A DNA stretch of 64,000 nucleotides from Symsagittifera roscoffensis (GCF_963678635.1 NC_087070.1:51752514-51816513); one strand, 5' to 3'; positions 42,703 to 55,725 are shown, counted from the stretch's first letter. Numbers and translations: made by a program. The notes: generated by a model not told the origin, from the sequence alone.

Positions 42703-45287
42703 ATGCATATAAGGTCAATATAAATCCTTTTTGTAACGTGACAAATTTTAAATTTTTTCCACATTAAGGCTAAAATCTCGAAAATTCAATAATGAAATGA
42801 GCTTTGCTCGTTTGATATTTTGTGAAAAGGTCGCACAAAGTAATTGATTTGTTATTTTCTTGGATGTTTCCCCCAACAGTTTTCTTACTAAAAGAGACCG
42901 AACTACAGTGTAGCTGACTTTGCTGAAACTTCCATGTTACTGATGCTGAAATAGCAGTCGCTCAAGGAGAGTTGGTCACCGCAAGCTATAAACATAGAAA
43001 AAGCCTAGCAAAATTTTGAATTTGAATATTGTGCCTGTAGAAGTTATTTGTTGATCATTCGTTTTAAAAATTTAGAACAAACTCAGGGCATTTTTTAGCA
43101 ATACTTTTTTGAAAAACAGGTTTTAAAAAAAACTTATTTTGACAAATTGCACAGCTTTTGTTACGGTGAGTCATTGCCACACATTTTTTTTTAAATTTTA
43201 TTCAAGTGCAAAGGTAAACTGCAGAATAAATTTAATTGTTGTTTCGCGAATGGTTGATTTGATTTTTTTTGGGAAAGTTACGTTGATTTTTATGACAAGT
43301 TTTTCTTGCCGGGAAAAAATTGTTATTCGAAATTTTTTATTTCAAACTTGGTCGTCGTAAATAACAAGATTTTGAGCAAAAAATTGGTTAATTTTCTTCT
43401 CACGGGGGGATATAATAAGTATAAGAAATATTTTGAGATTCTATGTTATTTATTATAATTTATTGATATATTAAATTGGTTTGCTATTAGAAATTTTTGT
43501 AAAATATTCATGTTAAACATTTCGAACAGTTTTTTTGGTAATAATGTTTTTAAAATACAATTTTAAAAAAATTGCTTTTGACGAGCTATAATTTTTTTGC
43601 TGTGGTGAATTTTTACTACGAGATTTCACTTTTATTTAGATTCAAGTCCAAAACTAAACTGCAAGATAAATTAGCTTGTTGATTTGCGCGTGGTTGAGAT
43701 AATTTTTTTGGGTCGTGCTGCGTCGCGTAAGAAATTTCGACTACACCAACTTGCTTCATATCTTTTTTGAGTGGGACAATGTTGCACACAGTTTTGCCTT
43801 TCACCAAATTCAGGACATACCCTAAATGATTTGCGATGGTTCTAACTTACCCATTACGAGTAAAAATTGTCGCAAACATGGAAAATCGCCAAAAGAATAA
43901 CTGAAAATTATCATACTGTTGTGGAGTACAAACTAATTTTACACATATAATGGATTTTCTAAAATATTTTTGTAGTCAATTAGATTTCTTACTCGAAATA
44001 ATTTTTTTAATAACTGCAAACTCAATTAGTTTGTTGGGGGGGGGGGGGATATTTTAGAAAAAATTTCAAATTTCAATTCAAAGAGAATAAATTTTTTTAA
44101 AACTTTTAAAATACAGAACTTATATCATTCTTGACTTTCAAATATCATGAGACACTGTATGACGAAAGGTTTTCAGTTCATTTTTCATTATGCTTGAACT
44201 AAATTGTAACAAAATAACTAAACGCAAAATCTTGCTGCTAAAACTTAAAATGGTTTCTTAGAAGTTGTCTTTGAGGAAACTTTTTCATCGCACCTTTTTT
44301 TTTAAAATGGGACTACATCCAAACTTTTCTATGTAGAATTTGTGCATTGGTTTGATCCAGAGGGTACGATTGGTTTGATCTTTTTCGTGATTAAGGGTCT
44401 CAAGTTGATTTCAGAGTGAGCTTGTTTGGAGTGTATTATCTTCGGAGGATTGTTAATCTATCGGACAGTTGTTAAGATGCACATTCCGTGCTGGGCTGGT
44501 CTCCGGTGATTGCTCCACTTTTCTCTTAAAAAAACTAGTTTTTGCTTGCAAAGAATTTTTCGATATTATCTATTCTTGTTTTAAACAGTTTGAAATGAAG
44601 ATACTTGAATTTTTCAACAGTTTTATGGGTAACTGTTATGGGTAACAAAATTATATAAATATTTTTTCGTAAAAGTTTTATTGGTCTGTAGGTTACACTT
44701 ATAATTTGGATATTTTTTGCCGTACTATATATAACTTTAAATCCTATAAAAATGAAAACGGAAATATACAGAAAACTTTTGAATGAAAAAACTAAATTAA
44801 TCCCGATGTCTTTAGTGGTCTCGTTGTAAGCAAAAACCTACAAACCCCATAAGAATTTTAATTGAGAGCGTTTCTGAGGTGCAGAAAAGGGGCAGAGAGA
44901 CTCGACTTGGGCTCTAGTTTTTTCCAAATCTGTTGGGAACACTAACTGCACTGTAATTGGCATCTTCATAATTATGATGGTCTGCATCAGCAATATTGTT
45001 TTTAAAATGGATTGCTTTTAATTGGATTGCTTGAAAAAATGGAAAATACAAACTTAAGAAAAAAATGAAAAAAAAAATCTTATAATTCAGCTTTTGTTAG
45101 ACGGCATCTTGCATGCTAGTGGCGTAATTAGATTGTAGGAATGTATATTTTTGAGTTGGCGCTTTGATGGATAGTATCTGTAAATTATCATCTAAAGTTC
45201 ATGTACAGTTCATGTAGACAAATAATAAAACACGAAATCGCCATTTTTCAGTTGGTTTTTCGTGCTGATGTTTGAACAGAAAATATA
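42703..45287. other. AT-rich stretch without recognised genes
   Basis: No supported exon or RNA gene. It contains a G homopolymer near 44035 and two diverged related segments (about 43080-43330 and 43525-43735). Confidence 0.55.
43080..43735 (+). repeat. Two diverged copies of one AT-rich segment
   Basis: About 43080-43330 and 43525-43735 share an ordered series of blocks: a TTTTTAGCAATA/TTTTTGGTAATA start, ATTCAAGT(G/C)CAAA, AAACTGCA(G/A), AATAAATT and TTGTT..TTCGCG. They look like an old duplication or two copies of an unidentified repeat. Confidence 0.4.
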
Positions 45288-45295
45288 ATTACAAC

Positions 45296-45725
45296 CAGGG
45301 GCGGATCTAGGATTTTCTCGAGGGGGGGCGGATTTTCAAAAAATTTTCAAAAATTATGACGACCTTTTTTTCTTTAGGTCGACCAAATTGATTTTTCGAG
45401 CTCTCCCAAAGCACGGTTTTGTCGTAATTTTGGCCAAATTTTTTGCGCCGCACGCAAAATTTTGAAAAAACAGGCCAAAAAAGGCGTTTTTAGGCACTTT
45501 TTGGAAAATTTTGACGAAAAAATTGCGTTTTTTCGGCGCGCGGTCCCCCCTCAAAATTAGTATATATTGGCGCCAAAGGCGCCTTTAGAAAAATTTTAGG
45601 ATCGGTCGGCCAAAAATGGATTTCTTAAAAAGTATCAAAGGGGGACCCTTTGGGTCTGCAGGGGGTCGAATCCCTGAGGGAGGAGGCGTCCGCCCCAACC
45701 CCCCCCCCCCCTAAATCCGCCCCTG
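45296..45725. mobile_element. hAT-type MITE with 8-bp target duplication
   Basis: A 430-bp element with terminal inverted repeats (CAGGGGCGGATCTAGG and AAATCCGCCCCTG) flanked on both sides by ATTACAAC (45288-45295 and 45726-45733). An 8-bp target duplication and CAGGGG ends are typical of hAT transposons. It contains no transposase. Its perfect target duplication suggests a fairly recent insertion. Confidence 0.85.
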
Positions 45726-45913
45726 ATTACAACACTACTTTTATACAAAAGCTTGCTTTTGTTCCGAGAACTAACAATTGGGCAGGCTTTTCTTTCATGC
45801 ATCTTTTTCTCATGAATCACTCCGTCCTTAGTCCCCGCACTTACTTACCAACAGTTTTGAATTGTTAGATTGTAGGATGGCTTTGGAGGGTAGTTCTGAC
45901 TCGGACAGTTTTT

Positions 45914-48900
45914 AAGATTAATAAGAAGCTAGTGTAGTTTTCAAACTGTCTAGATACGCTACTCTTAAAATCGCAAACCCTCAAGATTAATAAGAAGCTT
46001 GTGTAGTTTTCAAACTGTCTAGATACGCTACTCTTAAAATCGCAAACCCTCAAGATTAATAAGAAGCTTGTGTAGTTTTCAAACTGCCTAGATACGCTAC
46101 TCTTAAAATCGCAAACCCTCAAGATTAATAAGAAGCTTGTGTAGTTTTCAAACTGTCTACATACGCTACTCTTAAAATCGCAAACCCTCAAGATTAATAA
46201 GAAGCTTGTGTAGTTTTCAAACTGTCTAGATACGCTACTCTTAAAATCGCAAACCCTCAAGATTAATAAGAAGCTTGTGTAGTTTTCAAACTGTCTAGAT
46301 ACGCTACTCTTAAAATCGCAAACCCTCAAGATTAATAAGAAACTTGGGTAGTTTTCAAACTGTCTAGATACGCTACTCTTAAAATCGCAAACCCTCAAGA
46401 TTAATAAGAAGCTTGTGTAGTTTTCAAACGGTCTAGATACGCTACTCTTAAAATCGCAAACCCTCAAGATTAATAAGAAGCTTGTGTAGTTTTCAAACGG
46501 TCTAGATACGCTACTCTTAAAATCGCAAACCCTCAAGATTAATAAGAAGCTTGTGTAGTTTTCAAACAGTCTAGATACGCTACTCTTAAAATCGCAAACC
46601 CTCAAGATTAATAAGAAGCTTGTGTAGTTTTCAAACTGTCTAGATACGCTACTCTTAAAATCGCAAACCCTCAAGAGTAATAAGAAGCTTGTGTAGTTTT
46701 CAAACTGTCTAGATACGCTACTCTTAAAATCGCAAACCCTCAAGATTAATAGGAAGCTTGTGTAGTTTTCAAACTGTCTAGATACGCTACTCTTAAAATC
46801 GCAAACCCTCAAGATTAATAAGAAGCTTGTGTAGTTTTCAAACTGTCTAGATACGCTACTCTTAAAATCGCAAACCCTCAAGATTAATAGGAAGCTTGTG
46901 TAGTTTTCAAACTGTCTAGATACGCTACTCTTAAAATCGCAAACCCTCAAGATTAATAAGAAGCTTGTGTAGTTTTCAAACTGTCTAGATACGCTACTCT
47001 TAAAATCGCAAACCCTCAAGATTAATAAGAAGCTTGTGCAGTTTTCAAACTGTCTAGATACGCTACTCTTAAAATCGCAAACCCTCAAGATTAATAAGAA
47101 ACTTGTGTAGTTTTCAAACTGTCTAAATACGATACTCTTAAAATCGCAAACCCTCAAGATTAATAAGAAACTTGTGTAGTTTTCAAACTGTCTAGATACG
47201 CTCCTCTTAAAATCGCAAACCCTCAAGATTAATAAGAAGCTTGTGTAGTTTTCAAACTGTCTAGATACGCTACTCTTAAAATGGCAAACCCTCAAGATTA
47301 ATAAGAAGCTTGTGTAATTTTCAAACAGTCTAGATACGCTACTCTTAAAATCGCAAACCCTCAAGAGTAATAAGAAGCTTGTGTATTTTTCAAACGGTCT
47401 AGATACGCTACTCTTAAAATCGCAAACCTTCAAGATTAATAAGAAGCTTGTGTAGTTTTCAAACTGTCTAGATACGCTACTCTTAAAATCGCAAACCCTC
47501 AAGATTAATAAGAAGCTTGTGTAGTTTTCAAACTGTCTAGATACGCTACTCTTAAAATCGCAAACCCTCAAGATTAATAAGAAACTTGTGTAGTTTTCAA
47601 ACTGTCTAAATACGATACTCTTAAAATCGCAAACCCTCAAGATTAATAAGAAACTTGTGTAGTTTTCAAACTGTCTAGATACGCTCCTCTTAAAATCGCA
47701 AACCCTCAAGATTAATAAGAAGCTTGTGTAGTTTTCAAACTGTCTAGATACGCTACTCTTAAAATGGCAAACCCTCAAGATTAATAAGAAGCTTGTGTAG
47801 TTTTCAAACTGTCTAGATACGCTACTCTTAAAATCGCAAACCCTCAAGAGTAATAAGAAGCTTGTGTATTTTTCAAACGGTCTAGATACGCTACTCTTAA
47901 AATCGCAAACCCTCAAGATTAATAAGAAGCTTGTGTAGTTTTCAAACTGTCTAGATACGCTACTCTTAAAATCGCAAACCCTCAAGATTAATAAGAAGCT
48001 TGTGTAGTTTTCAAACTGTCTAGATACGCTACTCTTAAAATCGCAAACCCTCAAGATTAATAAGAAGCTTGTGCAGTTTTCAAACTGTCTAGATACGCTA
48101 CTCTTAAAATCGCAAACCCCCAAGATTCATAAGAAGCTTGTGTAGTTTTCAAACTGTCTAGATACGCTACTCTTAAAATCGCAAACCCTCAAGATTAATA
48201 AGAAGCTTGTGTAGTTTTCAAACTGTCTAGATACGCTACTCTTAAAATCGCAAACCCTCAAGATTAATAAGAAGCTTGTGTAGTTTTCAAACTGTCTAGA
48301 TACGCTACTCTTAAAATCGCATACCCTCAAGGTTAATAAGAAGCTTGTGTAGTTTTCAAACTGTCTAGATACGCTACTCTTAAAATCGCAAACCCTCAAG
48401 ATTAATAAGAAGCTTGTGTAGTTTTCAAACTGTCTAGATACGCTACTCTTAAAATCGCAAACCCTCAAGATTAATAAGAAGCTTGTGTAGTTTTCAAACT
48501 GTCTAGATACGCTACTCTTAAAATCGCAAACCCTCAAGAGATTAATAAGAAGCTTGTGTAGTTTTCAAACTGTCTAGATACGCTACTCTTAAAATCGCAA
48601 ACCCTCAAGAGTAATAAGAAGCTTGTGTAGTTTTCAAACGGTCTAGATACGCTACTATTAAAATCGCAAGCCCTCAAGAGTAATAAGAAGCTTGTGTAGT
48701 TTTCAAACTGTCTAGATACGCTACTCTTAAAATCGCAAACCCTCAAGATTAATAAGAAGCTTGTGTAGTTTTCAAACTGTCTAGATACGCTACTCTTAAA
48801 ATCGCAAACCCTCAAGATTAATAAGAAGCTTGTGTAGTTTTCAAACTGTCTAGATACGCTACTCTTAAAATCGCAAACCCTCAAGATTAATAAGAAGCTT

Positions 48901-49739
48901 GTGTAGTTTTCAAACTGTCTAGATACGCTACTCTTAAAATCGCAAACCCTCAAGATTAATAAGAAGCTTGTGTAGTTTTCAAACTGTCTAGATACGCTAC
49001 TCTTAAAATCGCAAACCCTCAAGATTAATAAGAAGCTTGTGCAGTTTTCAAACTGTCTAGATACGCTACTCTTAAAATCGCAAACCCCCAAGATTCATAA
49101 GAAGCTTGTGTAGTTTTCAAACTGTCTAGATACGCTACTCTTAAAATCGCAAACCCTCAAGATTAATAAGAAGCTTGTGTAGTTTTCAAACTGTCTAGAT
49201 ACGCTACTCTTAAAATCGCAAACCCTCAAGATTAATAAGAAGCTTGTGTAGTTTTCAAACTGTCTAGATACGCTACTCTTAAAATCGCATACCCTCAAGG
49301 TTAATAAGAAGCTTGTGTAGTTTTCAAACTGTCTAGATACGCTACTCTTAAAATCGCAAACCCTCAAGATTAATAAGAAGCTTGTGTAGTTTTCAAACTG
49401 TCTAGATACGCTACTCTTAAAATCGCAAACCCTCAAGATTAATAAGAAGCTTGTGTAGTTTTCAAACTGTCTAGATACGCTACTCTTAAAATCGCAAACC
49501 CTCAAGAGATTAATAAGAAGCTTGTGTAGTTTTCAAACTGTCTAGATACGCTACTCTTAAAATCGCAAACCCTCAAGAGTAATAAGAAGCTTGTGTAGTT
49601 TTCAAACGGTCTAGATACGCTACTATTAAAATCGCAAGCCCTCAAGAGTAATAAGAAGCTTGTGTAGTTTTCAAACTGTCTAGATACGCAACTCTTAAAA
49701 TCGCAAACCCTCAAGATTAATAAGAAGCTTGTGTAGTTT
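45914..49739. repeat. 69-bp satellite array, about 55 copies
   Basis: Head-to-tail copies of a unit beginning CAAGATTAATAAGAAGCTTG, mostly over 95% alike. Because 69 is a multiple of three and one minus-strand frame lacks stops, long open frames run through it, encoding a 23-residue repeat (VCDFKSSVSRQFENY...). Unit variants change amino acids freely, and the array is broken by 2-bp steps, so it looks non-coding. Larger blocks are duplicated inside it, with periods of about 968 and 483 bp. Confidence 0.95.
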
Positions 49740-49852
49740 GTAGAACATTCCGACCCTCCTTTTCTTAATGAGTTCGTGATTAGCAACGCTTATGATGTTT
49801 TTCTTGCTCGTCGGAGGGTTCGGCTGTGGCGTTCCGGCGGAATGGCACATAC

Positions 49853-49926
49853 TCCCCGGACAGTTCTCTTCAATGTCCCAATTGAACGCATAACCTCGGG
49901 TGATCTTCAGGTTGTGATCCAGTCCT
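49853..49926 (-). CDS. Candidate host exon next to the satellite (unknown gene)
   Basis: On the minus strand the acceptor GTTGTTTATAG and the donor GGGGA|GTATGT bound a 74-nt open stretch encoding GLDHNLKITRGYAFNWDIEE and then NCPG. Its phase fits the candidate exon at 49989-50065. I do not recognise the family. The call rests only on splice signals and non-repetitive coding-like composition. Confidence 0.35.
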
Positions 49927-49988
49927 CTATAAACAACGTTACAAATCGCATAAAAAAATTGAAATTTGCTTACTCCACCTCGACTCAC

Positions 49989-50065
49989 CGCGTGTCATAA
50001 ATGGCATCGTACCACATTTCACTGCCTTTCAACATTTTCACAAAATTTGCACTATGAGGAGTGTC
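49989..50065 (-). CDS. Candidate host exon upstream of 49853-49926 (unknown gene)
   Basis: The acceptor ATTTTATCTAG and a strong donor CACGCG|GTGAGT bound 77 nt encoding DTPHSANFVKMLKGSEMWYD and then AIYDTR. It ends in phase 2 and joins the next candidate exon through an Arg codon. No further exons were found with confidence; the satellite may sit in the following intron. Confidence 0.35.
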
Positions 50066-50095
50066 CTAGATAAAATTTCTTTTCTGACTACCCAC

Positions 50096-51035
50096 GTCAT
50101 TTCTCCGTAAAAACTTTTCTCGCTCTTGCTGATTAAAAAGTTGAGACGTGGCATGGCCACGCAGCCATTAAAATTAACTTAATGTCACTCACCAAGTATA
50201 ATCAGTTATTTATGCGGTCCTCTTTGATATTAAAACTAAGAAACTCTGTGGCTAGGAAAGTTATTGAGTTACTCGCCCTCTTCGAGCGAGCTTACCCCAA
50301 CTTACCAGGTCGCCACACAGTGAACACGTGTCTTACACAGGTTAAAAACATCAGTCGTGTTTAACTAGGTAAAAATACTCACCTATGTTCTATATATATA
50401 TATATATACATAAGAAGCACAACTAAAATTTTCTTTCAACAATTTCAACAATTGCAACAATTTTCAAAGTCTGATCTGACCAAACTAAATCAAAACAAAC
50501 AATTTAACAGTTTCAACAATCAAACTTGGTTGATAAGTTTAAGTTTTAGCACACGAAGACAATCAAGTTTTTCTCCGTCTCTCCCTTTCTTGTTTACGTC
50601 TTCACTTCACTTCTTTTCTCCGTAAGAATTTTTCTCGCTCTTGCTGATTAAAAAGTTGAGACGTGGCATGGCCACGCAGCCGTTAAGTTTAACTTGACCT
50701 CGCTCACCAAGTATAATCATTCATTTATGCTGTTGCCCTCAATATTTAAATTAAGAAACTCTGTAGCTAGGAGAGGTAATGAGGTACTCACCCTCTTTGA
50801 GCGAGCATACCCAAACCCTACCAGGTCGCCACAAAGTGAAGATGTGTCCTACACTGGTAAAAAAAACTTCAGTCAGGTTTAAATAGGTAAATATACTCAC
50901 CTAGCAATTGTATCAATTCCAAGTCTGGTATGACCAAACTGCATCAAAACAAAAAGTTTAAAAGTTTCATTAATCAATCTTGGTTGATTGGTTCAAGTTT
51001 TCACACACTATGACATTTAAGTTTTTGTTCCTCTC
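50096..51035. repeat. Two-copy tandem repeat, unit about 515 bp
   Basis: The unit starts TTTCTCCGTAA and contains TTTTCTCGCTCTTGCTGATT, AGACGTGGCATGGCCACGCA and ACCAAGTATAATCA. Copies lie at about 50096-50608 and 50609-51035 and are diverged. GTGGCATGGCCACG is an imperfect palindrome kept in both. It may be the terminal part (LTR or untranslated region) of element C, but it does not resemble the LTR of element B. A short TA repeat lies at 50391-50409. Confidence 0.65.
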
Positions 51036-52045
51036 CAGTCTTCAATCTTCGTTTTCAATCTTCAATCCATCGCTTCTGGTTCCAGGTCTCCCACTTCACT
51101 GTCTTACAGGACTTTCTGTAGCATGTCCACAGAGTTACGGGCCGTGCCCCAGCTTTCTTGATCCAACATTCACGGTTTGCAGCAGGGCAGTAGATCTACT
51201 TTCATTTTCTGCTCTTGATTCCTGCAGAAGCTGTTATGCAGACGCAGGCTCACATTTTGCTCTAGGTCAGCTTGTAAGACCTCTTTTTCTCTTCTTCTGT
51301 GGTGCAAGACATCCCAGCTACTCTTTTCTTCGCATTGGTCATAGCGTTCCTGTGTGTCAGAAATCCTCTTTTATAGGCTCAGAAATCCTCTTTTTTAGCT
51401 GAAAGGATTGATAGGCTTCCGTGTTTCGGGACATATGGCGCTTCGCGCGTTCATACACCCATGCTGTATTCTCAGAACTTTACAAGTAGTTCTAAACAGA
51501 TCCAGTCTCTTACTCAGTTGCTTTGGAGTTGGCAAGGCCATCTCCTATTCAGTCGTTCCTCCATTAGTTCCCAGCCACCTCACTGCTAGCATGGCGCTGA
51601 TCAACAATATCATCACATTCTGGGTCTTATCAAGCAATCCCATGAAGCATAACTCCTCTGCATCCCAAACTAGAACTAGATTTGCTCTCTTGGGGTACCA
51701 AAGCGTCTGCGCCAGGCAGTGTTACGGACACTTTCCATGAGTTAGCAGGATTTTTCTCCAAGTTCGATAACCCGATGCTATCAGCAGGGGTTCGATCTCC
51801 ATCATCGTCTGATGCCTTTCATCTTTCTCATCTATTGTGGGGAAATCGCTAGACATCATCCCTTTCGCCTTTTTTCGTTGAAACTCGCTGAAATTTTCTT
51901 CACCCTACTTCACGAAATCGTCTCCCACTATCTCTTCCATCTCATTCCTAGAACTCCACGGGACTGACCGAAGAATCTTCGTCAAGAGCTCAGGAGATTT
52001 CTCAGTCTCACGCACTTCGGCCTTGAAAAGAGCTGATCAATCACT
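51036..52045. other. Stretch between the tandem repeat and element C
   Basis: About 1 kb without a gene I can support. By position it should be the 3' untranslated part or terminal repeat of element C, but no LTR pair could be shown because the other end lies outside the window. Confidence 0.35.
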
Positions 52046-52370
52046 CTATGTTTCGTTCTGGCATCTATAACCCCCAGGTGCGTTGGGTATTTTTATTGCA
52101 GTATGGTGCCGCGCCAGATCCCACCAGATACTTTGAGCCGACTGTCTTATGATATCCCTCAATATGTTCCAGATCCATTTTGTTTTCAGGAGCTTCTCCC
52201 TAGCCTGCAATCTTCTGTTCCGTCTGCAATTCTCCGGGGAACACTTCCACACTCAAGGATCTGAACAGTTCACGGGCACGCTCGAGGTGTTCCATTGACT
52301 CAATCGAGCTGGTCTTGCTGCAGAACCCTGCGTCACTCCATGGCAGTTCGCAATCAACTCCATTTTGTTC

Positions 52371-53087
52371 TTATCCGACATGCGAAACATGAGTCCCTGG
52401 CTTCTTTGTTGACGAATGGATTTTAGGCCATTCCCGGAACACCCGACACGTCCTTTTGTCCAATGCAGCATACTCCTTCAGATTCCAATTTTTCTCCAAC
52501 AACTCCCTCGTGACGGTCAGTTCTTTATTGGAACACCTTCTGACTTTCTCCAACCTCCGGTAGCTATCCAGGTCAATCAACTCTTTTGTCGGGATCCGCA
52601 ATGACATAACCTGGTAGAGTTCTAACAGTGCTCTCAACAAGACTTCTTCCCGCTTCATCGACCTCTGCCTGATTGTCTTTACACGATCCACCACGAGTTT
52701 CACCAAGCAAAGTGCGTCCTTTTGTTTTGCCCATGCTATTGCATAATTGTCATTGGCGATCAGTACTGTTAAAGCTCCCATCAGTTCCAGCTGCTGTTCT
52801 CTGGCTTTCGTCCCGATGGTGGCTTCATACTCCCTTTTTCTTATTCCGACAAGGCACCACACAAATCTCACTTGTAAATCAGTCCTGACGCAGGGGTTGG
52901 CCATGTACGCCATTGCTGATGAAGGAGCACGCAAGGTTTCGTCGAAATACTTCTGGAGGGCTACACTCCAGGAAGTTTTGCTTAGAAGTGCCAGACCGTT
53001 CTCGTTTGCTTCCGATGACATCACAGTGCCGTATTCCTTCCTTTCCAGGTTTGAGTCCGTCTTCAGCTCATTCAAGTACTCCTGCAT
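52371..53087 (-). pseudogene. Last accessory protein, element C
   Basis: About 238 residues, homologous to the protein at 36229-37305 of element B (shared VRTDLQVRFVWCLVGIRKRE, WAKQKDALCLVKLVVDRV, RRCSNKELTVTRE). No known domain was recognised and no membrane segment is present. Confidence 0.55.
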
Positions 53088-53479
53088 GGCTTACTTATCA
53101 TGCCAGGCCATCAGATGTCCTCTCGCTCTTCTTCTCTTTCGAAGCCGTGGAGATCAATCCCGTCAGCAACATCGGTGGCACCTGATTCTCTTTCTCTCTT
53201 CCGCCATGCCTTGCACCATGCCCTTGTCCAACTTCGCTTGGACAGGGCAATATCGCCGGCGACATCACCACTGTAGCGGCTTTCGACTTCACAACTTTCG
53301 GCTTGGTCACCTTATCCTTCACTCTCTCCTTCAGCTTGCTCACGATAGACTTGTACTTCCTCTAATGGGTTGATCTCGCATTATCCAGTTCTCCTCAGCG
53401 CTCTTCTCCGTGACTAAGTCGGTCAGACCGTCAAATTCAGTAGATTCTACCATAATTTCTATTACTTCTCGCATGATGG

Positions 53480-55725
53480 GTTGGTATCATCCCAGTCTCA
53501 TCACGGACTCAGTGCCGTATCTCCGGATTATGCTCCAAATACTTTCCATGAAAGCTACACGCGTCCAAGCCTCGCCGGTCTTCCTCTCCAGCTCGCTTTG
53601 GTATCGTTCCAACTCTTCTTCTGGCAACGTGCCCAGGAACGCTTCTCGCATCGACTCATCAATCCTACGCCTTCGCAAGGGTCATAGACTCCACGGGTGA
53701 CAGACTAGCCAGGGGCTCCATAGTAGGAGACATAAATGATGACGGTGTCATCAGCACTAGCGTTTCATTCGTCCCACCTCCTTGCGTTTCATTGAAATCA
53801 TACTCCAGCAAATCTCTCTCCAGGGTAAGCAAATGGAACTCACTCCTTAAATCGCCTTGCCCTCCATCGGATCATCGTTCGCTTGATTTTCTTTATTTGC
53901 ATCTCCTTGTTTTCCTCCATGGTCTGGTCTAGGTCCTGGCCCAGAGGGGCCTTGGCGCATATCGACTCCTGAATCAGGCCGAGCCGGTATCATCAGGTCA
54001 CCTGCCTGGTAGAACACTTGGTCATTTACAGCAGTTTCCACGGGCTCCTCACCCGACGGTGCCACTTCATTTATTGTCAGATGATTACCTCCTCTGGTCT
54101 CTCTGCTCACCTCCATCATCACTACTGTCTCCCGTCTGGGCCACTTCAGATTTGAATTATCGTCAACTGGAGCATACACGTCGTTTCAATGGCCTGCCGA
54201 TACCTCTAGTTTCCTGGATGGTATGGCCTTGATCTTCTTCCTACTCCATATGTCAGTAAAGGTAAAATCAAACGTGTGCAAGGCGGCAGCGTTCCAACTG
54301 ATGAAACGTTCCACCTGAGCATCCCATTCCTTCGCTCCACCTGAGCATCCTTTCTTCTACGTCTTGCGCTGCTCCAATCCTAGGTGCCAGGACTGGACTA
54401 GTCACTCACTCCCATCAACATCCTTCTGATGAGTGGATATAGAGAGCACCTATCCGGCAGCGGATCTGAGCCCGCCAACCACGTCTCCTGATTTTCTTTC
54501 ACGGGGGCGTACATCTCTGGTCAGGCCGGGATTTTCACAGCGTCTTTCGTACCCCTGATGATTGGTCGTTAGTTCCAGAGCTTGGGGTTGAACTGGATAT
54601 TCGAGAGGTTCTCTACACCGTTTCTGCGTTTAAAGCTTGTTCAGGTCCATCAACACATCCAGCCAGGCTCCGCTATATACCCGGATAATCGATCTTCACT
54701 TGCCAGTCCTTACTTCAGCTCCACTCAGTATCGGACCGGCCGGTTCTGTGAGACCTGCTGTTTCTCCCTGCCTGACGGTGACTGGCCTACACGCTGAGAT
54801 GGAAAGACCCTACCCACGCTCCTGTCTCTTGCTCGGTGTATCTCCTGCATCGTGGCTTTAACCACTTGCTCAACTTTCTCCTGAAATTGAGGTGCCAGGT
54901 AGGCATCGGAGGAATCAGGTATCGTAATTCTCGCGTTTAAAGGCGGGCTCATTCGCTGCTGGACGGTCACTTCACTCGGTCCACAGAGCTCCTGAGCCTT
55001 AGCCTTGGCTGTCGTGTCAGGGTTCATCATCGCCAGGACATCCGGTGACAACTTTCTCACTCTCGCATTGTAGAGCTCTTTCAGATGTTTGATCTCCTCC
55101 TCCTTGAAAGCGATCTGTAACTCGTCGTACTTTCTCTTCCATTCGTCGCGAACCTTGGCTTTCTTCCATACTCGTCAAACTTAGCGCGAAACTCCCTACA
55201 GTCTTTGTCTCTATTCTCGAGAGTTTCATTGGTCTCCGTCGTCTGTATTTCGATGTCGTTCATTCTCACCTTCTTTGACAGTGGAGTTGCGGTTGATGAG
55301 TCCACAGAATGCGATGGGGCCGGCACATCGCGTGATCTTTTTGATCCGAAGAGAGGCTGCGCTGAGGAATTGGGGCGTAACGGCATTGGCATTTCTCCCA
55401 GCCTTTAGTCTCTCTGTTCGCCCACACCCGGCTCACGAGCGAAGTCATACCAAGAAATTTCTCCGCGTCTCCATCGCATGAGTTGATTCCTGCTCCGCTC
55501 GGCGGTACCGTACTCGCCGAAAGCCAGCATTAGGACTACTTCTGTGGGGCGGTCCCCGCCACCTTCTCTTCGCATAGCATTCAGGAGTGCGACGGTAAAC
55601 ATCGCCAACTCCGGCTCTTCTAGTCCAAAATTTTAATCAATCAGGCGCTAGTATATCTCGTCTGGAGCCGTTCTTAGGCTAGCTGAGACGAAATCCAGCA
55701 AGTCGTTAGTATCACTCATGCTTCT
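53480..55725 (-). pseudogene. Accessory module of element C, first part
   Basis: In order on the minus strand: the first accessory protein (MSDTNDLLDF, FAREPGVGE), a coiled-coil region (about 55390-54730), a block with YPLIRRMLMG near 54440, an acidic low-complexity part (about 54180-53850) and RRRRIDESMREAFLGTLPEE (about 53680). All have counterparts in element B. Broken. Confidence 0.55.

Noticed and set aside
45865-48123. A 752-residue open frame on the minus strand, a possible repeat protein
   Set aside because: It is the 69-bp satellite read in a frame without stops. Variants change amino acids freely and small length changes break the frame, so no protein selection is visible.
45914-49739. 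CRISPR-like array
   Set aside because: The repeats are directly adjacent with no unique spacers, and the setting is an animal genome.
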